Shown: positions 1 through 12,033, counted from the stretch's first letter. The stretch: DNA of 64,000 nucleotides from Cricetomys ansorgei (GCA_026225945.1 JAMJFZ010000695.1:186001-250000), one strand, 5' to 3'. Notes: generated by a model not told the origin, from the sequence alone. Translations and numbers: made by a program.

Positions 1-976
1 GATATAATTTAAATCCATCACATGACAGTATAAGACAAGGATGGATCTGGAGACCAAGGGCAGTGGAAACTCACTGGAGCCCACAATAGAGACCTTAGTG
101 AGGACCTCTATCAATGGGGGATGGCGAATATGAATAGGCCACCTCATGTAACTGTCAAGGCTCCTAGTGGAGGGACTGGGACACCATCCCACCCACAAAA
201 CCTTCAACCTATAACCCATCCTCCCTACAGAACCCACTGGGACAATAAAAGGGCATAACCCAATGTTGAAGGAGAAAATCATGCCTGATTCTGCAGGGTC
301 TAACAGGAACTAGAGACTGGATAACCAGGAGATGATTTCTAATGATATCCTGTTCTACTCATAGATTGGTACTTAATCCAGTCTCCATCAGAGAGGCTTC
401 TGCCAGCAGCTGATGGGAACAAATGCAGAGCTCCAGAGCCAAACATCATGCAGAGCTTTGGAAAACTTGCAGAAAGGAGGAGGAGACTTTTTGGGGCTTA
501 AAGGGCCAGGAACATCAGAAGAAAAGGCCCATAGAGTCAATGGACCAGTGGTTTTGGGTCTCCCCAGTTCCTGAAGTGGAAGACAGGGAACCTGAAGTGT
601 CTCCTAGCTATGTTATGTGGTTGTCTGGGTTGGAGCTCTTGGGGAAAGCCTGAAGGCTAAAGTATATGTTGGGGTTCCTTCATGCTTTTGTCTCCCCTGG
701 GGATCCATTTCTTCAAGCTGGGTTGCCTGGTCCACCCTCGATGTGGGCATTGGTACATGGCCTTGTCCCATTTGTTGTGCCCTGTTTGAGTGGTGACCCT
801 GGGAGTACTGCTCTCTTCTATGGGGAAGCGGGGGAGGGGGGATGAGTGGGTGATGGTGGGGAGGACATACAATAATTGGAGAGGGAAGATAGAGGGAGGT
901 GGGAGGAATAGAGGGTAGAATGGGTGTTCATAACTATTATACAAAAGAAGACAAATAAATTAAAAAAAGAAAAAAT
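1..976 (+). mobile_element. LINE-1 3' UTR, rodent type, truncated by window edge
   Basis: This is non-coding sequence with the layout of a rodent LINE-1 3' UTR. It has a purine-rich stretch at about 820-920 made of GGGAGG-like blocks, and it ends in an A-rich tail at about 955-976. The part around 390-470 is recognisably homologous to the second LINE-1 3' UTR in this window at about 2245-2310, with shared words such as 'cagcagctgatgg' against 'cagcagcagatgg'. The small open frames on both strands here carry no recognisable domain and are chance frames. The subfamily cannot be assigned by eye; an old Lx-like family is my inference. Confidence 0.7.
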
Positions 977-2204
977 ACCTGCTTTCTGACTTGAACAGAA
1001 AGAATAGGCTAATATGTACTCTGCAGGGTGAATCAGGTTAGGCAATAACTATCTCAAAATGAAGATTAAGGCAATCAGCTGCAGGGGTCACCATTATGAA
1101 GAAGGACCCAATTGACACAGAGTGAATAATTTTATCATTTCCCAACATGTATTAATTCTTGCCATGTGAGTGAAGACAGATGGTGGGTATACAATTTGGA
1201 GACATCAGCTTGGACAAATGAACACTGAATTTCCAATTATGGAACTCTCCTAAGCTCATATGTGCAATCCTGGTTCACACATTTAAGTCAGATAAGAAGT
1301 GTGAGACACAGGCCATTGGTAGCAACTGTGTGTGTCACGTTATAGATCTCAACACCTAACACTGTGCATGGAGGCAAGGTCAATCTTATTAATGGCATTC
1401 AGTATACCAGGGCACAGCCTACTCTTTTGCAAATCAATATAGCAAAGTGTGTTTTTAATTATATTTATCTTTCTAAAAAATCAGTTATTGGTATCAGTTT
1501 TTAAATGTCATTTTCTTTAATGCATTACTACTCTAATCTCTATTTGTTTCTATTCTCTAATGTTTGCCCATCATCAAGAACTTCATTCTATTTTCCTCCT
1601 GTGCTGTTTATTTGTTCATTTGTTTTTATAGCAATGACTCCTGTATCCCAGGCTTACCTCACTTTAAGTAATTGTGAATTGCTTTGAACACCTAATCCTG
1701 CCTCTGTCACTGAGTGCTTGTGAAAGTACTGCAGCTCTTTCCAGTTTGGGCATTGACAGAGCAGCAAGAAGGATGAAGAGAGCCATTAATGAGTGCCCTC
1801 TGACCTCTCTGGCTTTTTTGGGAGACTTACAAATGAAGAGCAACCTGTGTAAGAATTGAGTTCACTGACCAACTTTGAAGTTGGTGTACTCACATCACAT
1901 AAAGGGAAGAGTAGGAAGAACAAAGCAATCAAGAACCTGGATCAAGAATTGAACTTATCATGAAACCAATTTATACTGTAGTTAGACTGATTCAACCAAA
2001 TCAGAAGATCTGGATAAATCTTGTGTGGTCATGCCTCAGAAACCTATTATTTTTCCTGGCTGAAAATGTAAAGCTTAAAAAAGAGGTGATTCTCCTCTGA
2101 TGGTGCTGTAGGGAGCTGTGAGGGGTGCCAGAAGCCATGCTATGTGAGAAGACAGGTTGGAAAATTGAAGCCCTCTATTCTAGAAGTTCTGAATGCTGCA
2201 TTCC
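977..2204. other. Unassigned intergenic DNA, no gene recognised
   Basis: I recognise no gene, RNA gene or repeat family with confidence in these 1.2 kb. Two frames of about 60 codons (near 1505-1687 and 1674-1859) overlap each other, lack any recognisable domain and look like chance. The base composition is unremarkable and somewhat AT-rich. Confidence 0.5.
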
Positions 2205-2855
2205 ACTTTCAGACTAGTGCCTTCCTGAGGCATTATCAAAGAAGCTTCCTTCAGCAGCAGATGGAAACACATGTAGGATCCCACAACCAGGCATTATGAA
2301 TATAGAGAGAGTCTAAGTTGGATGTCTGCATCAAATCCCTGCCCTCCAGAGCTCAGAGAATCCCGTAGAAGGGGATCCAGAAAGATTGTAAGAGCCAGAG
2401 GGCATGGAGGACACCAGGAGAACAAGGCCTTCTGAATCAACAAAGCAAGGAGCCTATGAGCTCACAGAGACTAAAGCAGCAAGCACAGGGCCTACCTGAA
2501 TCTACACCCGTTCCTCTGTGTATATATTATAGCAATTAGCTTAGTGTTTTTATGGGACTCCTGACTGTGAGACTGATGGGTCTCTGTCTCTTGTGCCTGC
2601 CTGCCTTTGGGACCCTTTTCCTCCTGTTGGGTCTCCAACAGGAGAGTTTTTTCATTTAATTTAATTTTATTTTGTTATATTTGGTTGTTATCTCTGAGAA
2701 GCCTGTTCTTTTGTAATGAGAGACATAAAGAAGTGGATCCCGAGGTGAAGGGAGGTGTGGAGAAACTGGGAGGAGTAGAGAAAGGGCAAATTATGATCAA
2801 GATATATTTTATGAGAAAAGAATTTATTTTCAATAAAAGAAAAATAATATGAAAA
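2205..2855 (+). mobile_element. LINE-1 3' UTR (second copy), with A-rich tail
   Basis: This follows the order of landmarks of rodent LINE-1 3' UTRs: 'gcagcagatgg' near 2253, 'agattgtaagagccagag' near 2382, 'ctcacagagactaaa' near 2461, 'gcctttgggacccttttcc' near 2603, then 'gggaggagtagagaaaggg' near 2770. It ends in an AATAAA-type signal and an A-rich tail at about 2833-2855. The element is 5'-truncated, as is usual for LINE-1 insertions. The open frames here on both strands are shadows of the UTR. Confidence 0.8.
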
Positions 2856-3590
2856 ATTGAATTGTTCAACATCTTTAGCCATCAGGGAAATGCAAATCAA
2901 AACCACTTTGAAATTCCATCTTACACCTGTCAAAATGACTAAGATCAACAACATAAAGGGCAGCTCAGGCTGATGAGGAGTGGAGTAAGGGGAATACTCC
3001 TTCATTGCTGGTGGGAGTGCAAACTTGTACAGCCACTGTGGAAATCAATATGGCGGTTCCTCAGAAAGTTGGGAATTGATCTACCTCAAGACCAAGTTAT
3101 ATGACTCCTGGGCATATACGTGAAGGACGCTCTACCCTACCAGAAATGTACTTGATCAACTCTGTTCACTGAAGCTTTATCTATTATAGCCAGAAACTGA
3201 AAACCACCATAGATGCCCTTCAATTGAAGACTAGATAAAGAAAATGTGGTACATTTACACAATGGAGTGTTACTCAGCTGTTTAAAAAAATGACATCATG
3301 AAATATGTAGGCAAATGGATGGAACTAGAAAAAATCATTCTGAGGTAATCCTGTCCCAGAAAGGCAAACATGGTATGTACTCACTAATAAGTGTATATTA
3401 GCTGTTAAATAAATAATAATCAAACTATAATCCACAGACCCAGAGAGTTAATGTAAGGGGAGGGCTCTGAGGGAGGTACATGCATCTCTCTGGGAAGTGG
3501 AAATAGAATAGATCTTGTGGAGGTAGGGACAGAAGCAAGTGTTCTAATTTAAGGGAGAAAATGCATAGTGAAGCAGGGAAAATTTTCATT
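2856..3590 (+). pseudogene. Decayed LINE-1 ORF2 C-terminus plus start of 3' UTR
   Basis: From about 2887 one frame reads EMQIKTTLKFHLTPVKM, and from 3012 a frame reads WECKLVQPLWKSIWRFLRKL. Both are the conserved C-terminal segment of LINE-1 ORF2 (reverse transcriptase/endonuclease protein), including the W-x-C-K part of its Cys-rich motif. Stop codons interrupt both stretches (for example two adjacent TGA at about 2971-2976, and another after the second motif), so it cannot encode protein. After about 3420 it runs into a LINE-1-like 3' UTR start and fades out by about 3590 without a poly-A tail. It lies downstream of the 2205-2855 UTR, the opposite of the order in one element, so it is a separate copy. 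Confidence 0.85.
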
Positions 3591-3989
3591 TGGTTACTGA
3601 ACTCTGTATCTTTATGACAAGTAACAGACAGTAAATTCTTTAGGAAACACCAGTATAACAGTCGAGTTTATTGTTCAGGATGAAGCATTTTACTTCTTAC
3701 ATTGCTAATAATAAAGTAATTTGTGCAGCTTTTAGCATTTCCTGTTAATTTAGTTAGTATCTACTAATACAAAGAACAATCTAGGTACACATACATATGT
3801 GCTGTGCAATATACGTCTTTGTAAAATTCATAGTTAGCTATATTTGATTATGTAAAATAGAGATAAATATATCAGAGAATTTATTGAAAACACGTTGAAA
3901 TAATATTCATATGAATAAAAAATGAAAACCATTCAAATATATGTCTTCCTTAACCCCCAAAATGGTTGGTGGTTGGAGCAGACAAGCAT
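3591..3989. other. AT-rich unassigned DNA
   Basis: No gene or repeat family was recognised. The sequence is AT-rich and contains no long open frame. Confidence 0.5.
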
Positions 3990-4565
3990 TAACTTATTGT
4001 AATAGTCAGGCTTCTCCAGAGTAACAGAACTTATAGACTGAATCTCTTTTCTACAAATAGAAAGGGGATTTATTATAATGACTTACATTCTGTGTTCCTG
4101 CTAATCTTACAATGGTTGGGTGTGAATGGAAAGTTCAAGAATCCAGTAGTTGTTCAGTCCACAAGGCTGGTTGTCTCAGCTGGTCTTTAGTATATGCAGG
4201 AATCCTGAAGAAGTAGGCTCTATTGCCAGTGAAGGAATGCACTTGCTATGATAGCAAGACAAGCAGGCAAAGAGCAAAAGCTTTCTTCTTTAATGTCCTT
4301 ATATAGGTTTCCAGCAGAAGGTATGGCTCAGATTAGATCTGGATTAAATATTTGGATTAAAGATGTGTCTTCCCACCTCAAGATCTGAATTAAAAGTGGT
4401 CTTCCTACCTCAAAGATCCAGATTAAAAGTGAATCTTCCTACTTCAAATTAAACAATAGTCTCTCAGGGGTGTACCTTACTTCAAATGTATTCAACGTGA
4501 AAACTGAGAAAAAGCCATCACATTCACCAGTATTCTCCATGGCAACTTGGAACACAATCTAAGGC
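3990..4565. mobile_element. Rodent mid-repetitive interspersed element, family not named
   Basis: The stretch starts near 'gtcaggcttctccagagtaacagaac' (given here in part: 'ctccagagtaacagaac'), continues through 'gggatttattataatgactta', 'agtagttgttcagtccac' and 'ccttatataggtttccagcag', and ends near 4565. I recognise this order of phrases as a common dispersed rodent repeat, but I will not assign its Repbase name from memory. No open frame of interest occurs. Internal short tandem repetition is annotated separately. Confidence 0.6.
4357..4450. repeat. Three degenerate tandem repeats of about 34 bp inside the mid-repetitive element
   Basis: The phrase 'attaaa..gtg..tcttcc.acctcaa' recurs three times in a row with spacing of roughly 33-36 bp (starting near 4357, 4390 and 4424). 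This internal repetition appears to be part of the dispersed element itself rather than a new local expansion. Confidence 0.6.
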
Positions 4566-4666
4566 CATTTTCCCTTTAATTTAATGCTATTGCTACCCAG
4601 GAACAGGAATACATGACACCATAGCATATTTATATAGGGATGTTTACTTTAAAGGCATCAAATTGT

Positions 4667-4862
4667 GGGCTGGAGAGATTGCTCAGGGGTTAAACGCTCT
4701 GGTTGAGCTTCCAGAGGTCCTGAGTTCAATTCCCAATGACCACATACATAGTGGATCATAAACATCTGTAATGGAGTCTGATGCCTTCTTCTGGCATGCA
4801 TGAGTAAATGTAGACAGAGTACTCATACATAAATAAATTTTAAAAAATCTTTTAAAAAAAGC
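4667..4862 (+). mobile_element. B2 SINE with target-site duplication
   Basis: This is a full-length rodent B2 SINE (tRNA-derived, transcribed by RNA polymerase III and mobilised by LINE-1). It starts 'gggctggagagattgctca', has the B-box region 'gagttcaattccc' near 4721 and the body 'atctgtaatgg.gtctgatgcc', and ends in AATAAA-like and A-rich sequence at about 4830-4860. The 7-bp word 'tcaaatt' at 4658-4664 recurs at 4864-4870 just after the tail, a good target-site duplication. A frame on the minus strand across it is a shadow. This element anchors the window as rodent. Confidence 0.92.
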
Positions 4863-4906
4863 TTCAAATTCCACAGCAAAGACTGTATTTAAGATAATTA
4901 TTACAA

Positions 4907-4940
4907 GCTGGGCAGTGGTGGTGTATGACTTTAATCCTAG
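4907..4940 (+). mobile_element. B1 SINE 5' stub, cut at the macrosatellite junction
   Basis: The 34 bases 'gctgggcagtggtggtg' through 'actttaatcctag' match the 5' end of a B1 SINE (7SL-derived, A-box region). The rest of the B1 is missing, and the sequence passes directly into the right arm of the macrosatellite palindrome at 4941. The join shows a 1-2 base microhomology ('gc'). Confidence 0.75.
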
Positions 4941-5660
4941 CTGGGGCAGAAGAGTTCAGAGTACAGGTGTGAAGGAGCCTCCATGGAAGTTGCCTGCCTC
5001 CACAGAGGTAGTCAGGAGTCACATGGTGGCATTTGAGCCCCAATTGGTAGTTATTGCATTGGTATCAAGCTGGTCTGGAAGCTAAAACCTCGCTTCACAG
5101 GGGACTGGAGTTGTTTTTGAAGCCATTCGCATGACTTGTCTCAGGGACACACAGTCTGTTTTCCCGAAATAGTGCATTCCATGGTGGGAACAATGCATGG
5201 CATTTCTAGAGTTACAGGACAAAGTCAGAAATGAACACCACATCCTGAGGTGATCAGCGTTGTTATCTACAAGCTAGCTCCTATATGTGGCTACCGTTCC
5301 AGTGGTTCCAACATCCAATCTGCTGACCCCTGCAAGAAGCACCTGGAGAAAGTTAAAAAGCTGACACTGACCAATATGGAGGAGGGATCCCTGAACTTGC
5401 CTAGAGCAAAGATGCAAAGAGGAAAATCAGCCACAAGTTCTTGTGTGCAGAAAGAACCAGGGAAAGAACAGGAAGTTGTACATGGAATTTTAGAAAAGGG
5501 ACCCAGGGGCTCAGCAGCAGGATCAGGAGCCCCTGTTGGGAGAGCAAATGAGCAGGGTCTGAAGAAGGGAAGTTTTCAGGTCAGCGAGAAGAAACTAACC
5601 ATGTGTCCAGAAGGGTCCTTGAATGAATTCTCTGAAACCTTCTACCCCAGTTTGCTAATT
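4941..5660 (+). repeat. Diverged macrosatellite monomer with internal deletion
   Basis: It runs from the right arm of the palindrome ('ctggggcagaagagttcagag') through the 'aatgaacaccacatcctgag' landmark to 'gatcagcgttg' at about 5254. It then jumps to 'tctacaagctagctcctat', which in an intact subunit lies roughly 850 bp further on, so the hAT-like remnant and pyrimidine tract are missing here. It ends in the left arm of the next palindrome. Confidence 0.8.
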
Positions 5661-5681
5661 ACTGGGGCAGAAGAGTTCACA
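5631..5681. repeat. Ancestral imperfect palindrome of the macrosatellite
   Basis: The left arm 5631-5651 and right arm 5661-5681 pair with four mismatches around a 9-nt spacer. It is the positional counterpart of the perfect hairpins in the young array. The imperfect pairing here contrasts with the identical arms in all but one of the array subunits. Confidence 0.85.
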
Positions 5682-7195
5682 GTACAGGTGTGAAGGAACC
5701 TCCATGGAAGTTGCCTGCCTTAGCAGAGGTAGTCAGGAGCCACATGGTGGTAATTGAACCCCAACTGATAGTTACTGCATCAGTATCAAGCTGGTTGCTA
5801 AGCTTAACCATTGCTTCACAGGGGACTGAACATGTTTTTGAAGCCATTCGCATGACTGTGTCTCAGGGAAACACAGTAGGTTTGCACGAAATAGTGTATT
5901 CCATGGTGTGAAAAATGTGTGGTATTTCTAGACTTACAGGCCAAAGTCAGAAATGAACACCACATCCTGTGGGGATCAGCGTTGGGTTGAAATAACATTG
6001 ACATCTGTTCATTGCAAAAGGGTTCATAAAGAAATTGGCCAAGTGGCTGTTTACAAGTCCGAAGTGACCCTATAATATTTGATTCAGGACCGACAATGTA
6101 CCAACTATCCACAATCACTAAGATCTGATCATGGTTTGCTATGGAGCATGATTCACTCAGGTTTGACTTATGTCTACACAGTGGTTCTCTACCTTGCTCA
6201 GACTGCCACACATTAAGACAGTTCTTTGTGTTGTGAAAACCCCAACAATGAAATTATTCTGTTGCTAACTTGTAGCTGTTGTTTTTCAAAGGTACTTCTA
6301 TCAAACTTAATGCAAATCTTTGATATGCAGCAGTTCTTATTCGAACCCAAGGACAGAGTCCTCAAGCCCCAAATCGTTTGAGCCCCTCAGCATGAGAATT
6401 ACTGCCCTACATGAACAGGCCCTGATAAAAACTTTGGTTTCTTTTAAGTGGTTGTGTATTCAGAATCAAACCCAAGACTTAGTGAATACTGTAGATATAT
6501 GATCTGTAACTTTTCTTCTTTTCTTTTCTTTGTTTCTTTTCTCTTCTTTCATTTTAAAATTTGTGAGTAAGTATAATTCCTTGTTCCCTGCACAAACATA
6601 GCACCATTTTGCCTCAGCCACCCTAGTCTTTCAGTGACAGGCTGTGTCCCCATGCAAGGCAGACCTTTTTACAAACAATGATGGAATAAGAAGACAGATG
6701 TGCTGGAATCCAATCGGAGAATTATTTTCTGTAAGAAAACCTCCAAGTGTTTATGGTGCCTGTTTGGCGTTGCAGGTACCTAGATTCAGTAGTCAGCATC
6801 TAGATGACAGCTGCTCTATGTGGCTACCTTTTTAGAAGTTTCAACAACCACATTGGTGACCACTGCAGAGACCACCACATGTAAGTTAAAAAGCTGATAA
6901 AGACCCGTAATGGTGGAGGGCTCCTTGATCTTGCCCTGTGGAAAAAAGCAAAGAGTAGAATCAGACACAAGATATTGTAAGCAGAAAGTACCACGGAAAG
7001 AATGGGAAGGGATTCATGGAATTTTAGAAAGAAGACCATGGGGCTTAGCAGGAGGATCAGGACACACTGGGTAGGGAGCACTTGAGCATGGTCAGAAAAA
7101 GGGAGGTTCTCAGGGCAAGAGAAGAGGCTCACCACGTGTCCATAAAGGTCCTTGAATGAATTCTCTGAACCCATCTGACCCAGCAATGAGCATTT
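5661..7195 (+). repeat. Diverged, nearly complete macrosatellite monomer
   Basis: All subunit landmarks occur in order: right palindrome arm, 'tttttgaagccattcgcatga', 'aatgaacaccacatcctg', 'atttgattcagga', hAT-like remnant from 6179, pyrimidine tract near 6508-6555, SINE-like region near 6740-6860, 'ggaattttag' at 7018, and the left palindrome arm at about 7161-7190. It stops in the palindrome centre, where 344-bp satellite DNA begins. Confidence 0.85.
6179..6332 (+). mobile_element. hAT-Charlie-like transposon remnant in old monomer
   Basis: It begins 'cagtggttctctacc', which matches the CAGTGGTTCTCAA-type terminal repeat of mammalian hAT-Charlie non-autonomous elements. It continues with 'tgttgtgaaaaccccaacaatgaaattattctgttgctaac' (seen as two shorter words) and 'atatgcagcag'. 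The same segment sits at the same place in every A and B subunit, so it was in the monomer before amplification. The family (URR1-like) is my inference from memory. Confidence 0.65.
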
Positions 7196-7200
7196 GCAAC

Positions 7201-7240
7201 TGTTTTAAGAAGTAAGTAACTGTTTTAAGAAGTAAGTAAC
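7201..7240 (+). repeat. Exact 20-bp tandem duplication at satellite edge
   Basis: The 20-bp word 'tgttttaagaagtaagtaac' occurs twice in direct succession at 7201-7220 and 7221-7240, only at the left edge of the satellite array. Internal monomers have it once. Confidence 0.95.
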
Positions 7241-10200
7241 ATGTGTGTTCCAAATGAAATTCTAACTGTAGGAACGTCTGAAAAACAACACAAATGTAAA
7301 CACACTATCAATGGGTATTTAAACAAAATGAACAATACACATTTCTCAAACTATGCACTCTCGTGTGATTCTAACTTCACTCACACACAAGATACACAGA
7401 AGAAACTAAAAATACCAATTGCCAAAGCATCTACAAAGAAACACTCTTGTAATATGCAAAACACATTGAAACACACTTCCTATGCGTTTCTCCACTAAAA
7501 CAAGAGTACATGTCTTTTCTAACTAATGAAACACAGAACATTCAAAGGCAACTACCAAAAACAACTGTTTTAAGATGTAAGTAATATGTGTGTTTCAAAT
7601 GCAATTCTAACTGCAGGAACGTCTGAAAAACAACACAATTCTAAACACACTGTCAATGGGTATTTCATCATAATAATTAATTTGCCCTTCTCAAAATATG
7701 CACTCTCAGTGTGATTCTAACTTCTCTCACACACAAGAGTCTCAGAAGTAACTTAAATACCTATTGCCAAAGCATCTTCAAAGAAAAACTCTTCTAATAT
7801 GAAAAAGACATTGAAACACAGTTCCTATGCATTTCTCCACTAAAACAAGAATACATGTCTTTTCTAACTAAGGAAACACAGACCATTCAAAGGCAACTAC
7901 CAAAAACAACGGTTTTAAGAAGTAAGTAACATGTGTGTTCCAAATGAAATTCTAACTGTAGGAAGGTCTGAAAAACAACACAAATATCAACACACTATCA
8001 ATGGGTATTTCAACATAATGATCAAATCTTGCTTCTTAAACTAAGAACTCTCAGAGTGATTTCAACTTCTCTCACATACAAGACTCTCAGAAGTAACTTA
8101 AATACCTATGTACAAAATAACTACAAAGAAACACTATTCTAATATGCCAAACACATCGAAAAACAGTTCCTATGCGTTTCTCCACTAAAACAAGAATACA
8201 TGTATTTTCTAACTAATGAAAAACATAACATTCAAAGGAAAACACCAAAAACAACAGTTTTAAGATGTAAGTAACAAGTGTGTTTCAAATGCAATTCTAA
8301 CTGTAGGAACATGTCTGAAAAACAACACAATTCTAAACAACTATCAATGGGTTTTTCATCATAATAATCAATTCGACCTTCTCATACTATGCACTATCAT
8401 TGTGATCCTAACTTCTCTCACACACAAGACTCTCAGCAGTAACATAAATACATATTGCCAAAGCATCTGCAAAAAACACTGTTCTAATACGCCCAACACA
8501 TTGAAACACAGTTCCTATGCGTTTCTCCACTAAAACAAGAATACATGTCTTTTCTAAGTAATAAAACACAGAACATTCAAAGGCAACTAGCAAAAACAAC
8601 TGTTTTAAGAAGTAAGTAACATGTGTGTTCCAATTGCAATTCTAACTGTAGGAACATCAGAAAAACAAAACAAATGTAAACACACTATCAATAGGAATTT
8701 CATCATAATGATCAATACATGTTTTCAAACTATGCACTCTCAGTGTGAATCTAACTTCTCTCACACACAAGACTCTCAGAAGTAACTTAAATACTTATTG
8801 CAAAAGCATCTTCAAAGAAAAACTCTTCTAATATGCCAAAGACATTGAAACACAGTTCCTATGCGTTTCTCCACTAAAACAAGAATACATATCTTTTCTA
8901 ACTAAGGAAACACAGAACATTCAAAGGCAACTACCAAAAAAAACTGTTTTAAGAAGTAAGTAACATGTGTGTTCCAAATGCAATTCTAACTGTAGGAACG
9001 TCTGAAAAACAAAACAAATGTAAACACAGTATCAATCGGTATTTCAACATAATGATCAATACACGTTTCTAAACTATGCACTCTCAGTGTGATTCTAACT
9101 TCTCTCACACACAAGACTCTCAGAAGTAACTTAAATAACTATTCCCAAGCATCTACAAAGAAACACTCTTCTAATACAACAAACACATTGAAACACAGTT
9201 CCTATGCGTTTCTCCACTAAAACAAGAATACATGTCTTTTCTAACTAAGGAAACACAGAACATTCAAAGGCAACTACCAAAAACAACTGTTTTAAGAAGT
9301 AAGTAACATGTGTGTTCCAATTGCAATTCTAACTGTAGGAACGTCTGAAAAACAACACAAATGTAAACACACTATCAATGGTATTTCAACATAATGATCA
9401 ATTCGCACTTCTCAAACTATGCACTCTCAGTGTGATTCTAACTTCTCTCACACACAAGAGTCTCAGAAGTAACTTAAATACTATTCCCAAAGCATCTTAA
9501 GAAGAAACACTCTTCTAATACAACAAACACATTGAAACACAGTTCCTATGCGTTTCTCCACTAAAACAAGAATACATGTCTTTTCTAACTAAGGAAACAC
9601 AGAACATTCAAAGGCAACTACCAAAAGCAACTGTTTTAAGAAGTAAGTAACATGTGTGTTCCAATTGCAATTCTAACTGTAGGAACGTCTGAAAACAACA
9701 CAAATGTAAACACACTATCAATGGCTATTTCAACATAATGATCAATTCGCACTTCTCAAACTATGCACTCTCAGTGTGATTCTAACTTCTCTCACACACA
9801 AGAGTCTCAGAAGTAACTTAAAAAATAACTTCCAAAGCATCTAAAAGAAACACTCTTCTAATACAACAAACACATTGAAACACAGTTCCTATGCGTTTCT
9901 CCACTAAAACAAGAATACATGTCTTTTCTAACTAAGGAAACACAGAACATTCAAAGGCAACTACCAAAAACAACTGTTTTAAGAAGTAAGTAACATGTGT
10001 GTTCCAAATGCAATTCTAACTGTAGGAACGTCTGAAAAACAACACAAATGTAAACACACTATCAATGGTATTTCAACATAATGATCAATTCGCACTTCTC
10101 AAACTATGCACTCTCAGTGTGATTCTAACTTCTCTCACACACAAGAGTCTCAGAAGTAACTTAAATAACTCTTCCAAAGCATCTAAGAAGAAACACTCTT

Positions 10201-12033
10201 CTAATACAACAAACACATTGAAACACAGTTCCTATGCGTTTCTCCACTAAAACAAGAATACATGTCTTTTCTAACTAAGGAAACACAGAACATTCAAAGG
10301 CAACTACCAAAAAGCAACTGTTTTAAGAAGTAAGTAACATGTGTGTTCCAATTGCAATTCTAACTGTAGGAACGTCTGAAAAACAACACAAATGTAAACA
10401 CACTATCAATGGTATTTCAACATAATGATCAATTCGCACTTCTCAAACTATGCACTCTCAGTGTGATTCTAACTTCTCTCACACACAAGAGTCTCAGAAG
10501 TAACTTAAATAACTATTGCCAAAGCATCTAAGAAGAAACACTCTTCTAATACAACAAACACATTGAAACACAGTTCCTATGCGTTTCTCCACTAAAACAA
10601 GAATACATGTCTTTTCTAACTAATGAAACACAGAACATTCAAAGGCAACTACCAAAAACAACTGTTTTAAGAAGTAAGTAACATGTGTGTTCCAAATGCA
10701 ATTCTAACTGTAGGAACGTCTGAAAACAACACAAATGTAAACACACTATCAATGGGTATTTCAACATAATGATCAATTCGTGCTTCTCAAACTATGCACT
10801 CTCAGTGTGATTCTAACTTCTCTCACACACAAGAGTCTCAGAAGTAACTTAAATAACTATTCCCACAGCATCTAAGAAGAAACACTCTTCTAATACAACA
10901 AACACATTGAAACACAGTTCCTATGCGTTTCTACACTAAAACAAGAGTACATGTCTTTTCTAACTAAGGAAACACAGAACATTCAAAGGCAACTACTAAA
11001 ACAACTGTTTTAAGAAGTAAGTAACATGTGTGTTCCAATTGCAATTCTAACTGTAGGAACGTCTGAAAAACAACACAAATGTAAACACACTATCAATGGT
11101 ATTTCAACATAATGATCAATTCGCACTTCTCAAACTATGCACTCTCAGTGTGATTCTAACTTCTCTCACACACAAGAGTCTCAGAAGTAACTTAAATAAC
11201 TATTCTCACAGCATCTAAGAAGAAACACTCTTCTAATACAACAAACACATTGAAACACAGTTCCTATGCGTTTCTCCACTAAAACAAGAGTACATGTCTT
11301 TTCTAACTAAGGAAACACAGAACATTCAAAGGCAACTACCAAAAACAACTGTTTTAAGAAGTAAGTAACATGTGTGTTCCAATTGCAATTCTAACTGTAG
11401 GAACGTCTGAAAACAACACAAATGTAAACACACTATCAATGGCTATTTCAACATAATGATCATTCGCACTTCTCAAACTATGCACTCTCAGTGTGATTCT
11501 AACTTCTCTCACACACAAGAGTCTCAGAAGTAACTTAAATAACTATTCACACAGCATCTAAGAGGAAACACTCTTTTAATACAACAAACACATTGAAACA
11601 CAGTTCCTATGCGTTTCTCCACTAAAACAAGAGTACATGTCTTCTCTAAGGAAACACAGAACATTCAAAGGCAACTACCAAAAACAACTGTTTTAAGAAG
11701 TAAGTAACATGTGTGTTCCAATTGCAATTCTAACTGTAGGAACGTCTGAAAAACAACACAAATGTAAACACACTATCAATGGCTATTTCAACATAATGAT
11801 CAAATCGCATTTCTCAAACTATGCACTCTCAGTGTGATTCTAACTTCTCTCACACACAAGAGTCTCAGAAGTAACTTAAATAACTGTTCCCACAGCATCT
11901 AAGAAGAAACACTATTCTAATACAACAAACACATTGAAACACAGTTCCTATGCATTTCTCCAGAAAAACAAGAGTACATGTCTTTTCTAACTAAGGAAAC
12001 ACAGAACATTCAAAGGCAACTACCAAAAGCAAC

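Larger units (their letters stand above)
4941..7195 (+). repeat. Old diverged macrosatellite block (1.4 monomers)
   Basis: This block is collinear with, but clearly diverged from, the subunits of the array that starts at 14247. It consists of one internally deleted monomer (4941-5660) and one essentially complete monomer (5661-7195, about 1.53 kb). It is similar to both subunits A and B, so it probably represents the monomeric state before the A/B dimer formed. Both its outer ends lie at the centre of the subunit palindrome. Small open frames (for example 147 codons at 5250-5693) are in repeat DNA and are not maintained in the array. Confidence 0.85.

Noticed and set aside
423..1045. Overlapping frames of 75-95 codons on both strands
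   Set aside because: They sit in LINE-1 3' UTR and its purine-rich block; the proline/serine-rich minus-strand readings are low-complexity shadows.
4667..4862. Functional tRNA gene
   Set aside because: The tRNA-like 5' part with A- and B-box words belongs to a B2 SINE with an A-rich tail and target-site duplication.
5250..5693. 147-codon frame, the longest in the window
   Set aside because: It lies in the old macrosatellite block, crosses the internal deletion point and the palindrome, and is not preserved in homologous subunits.
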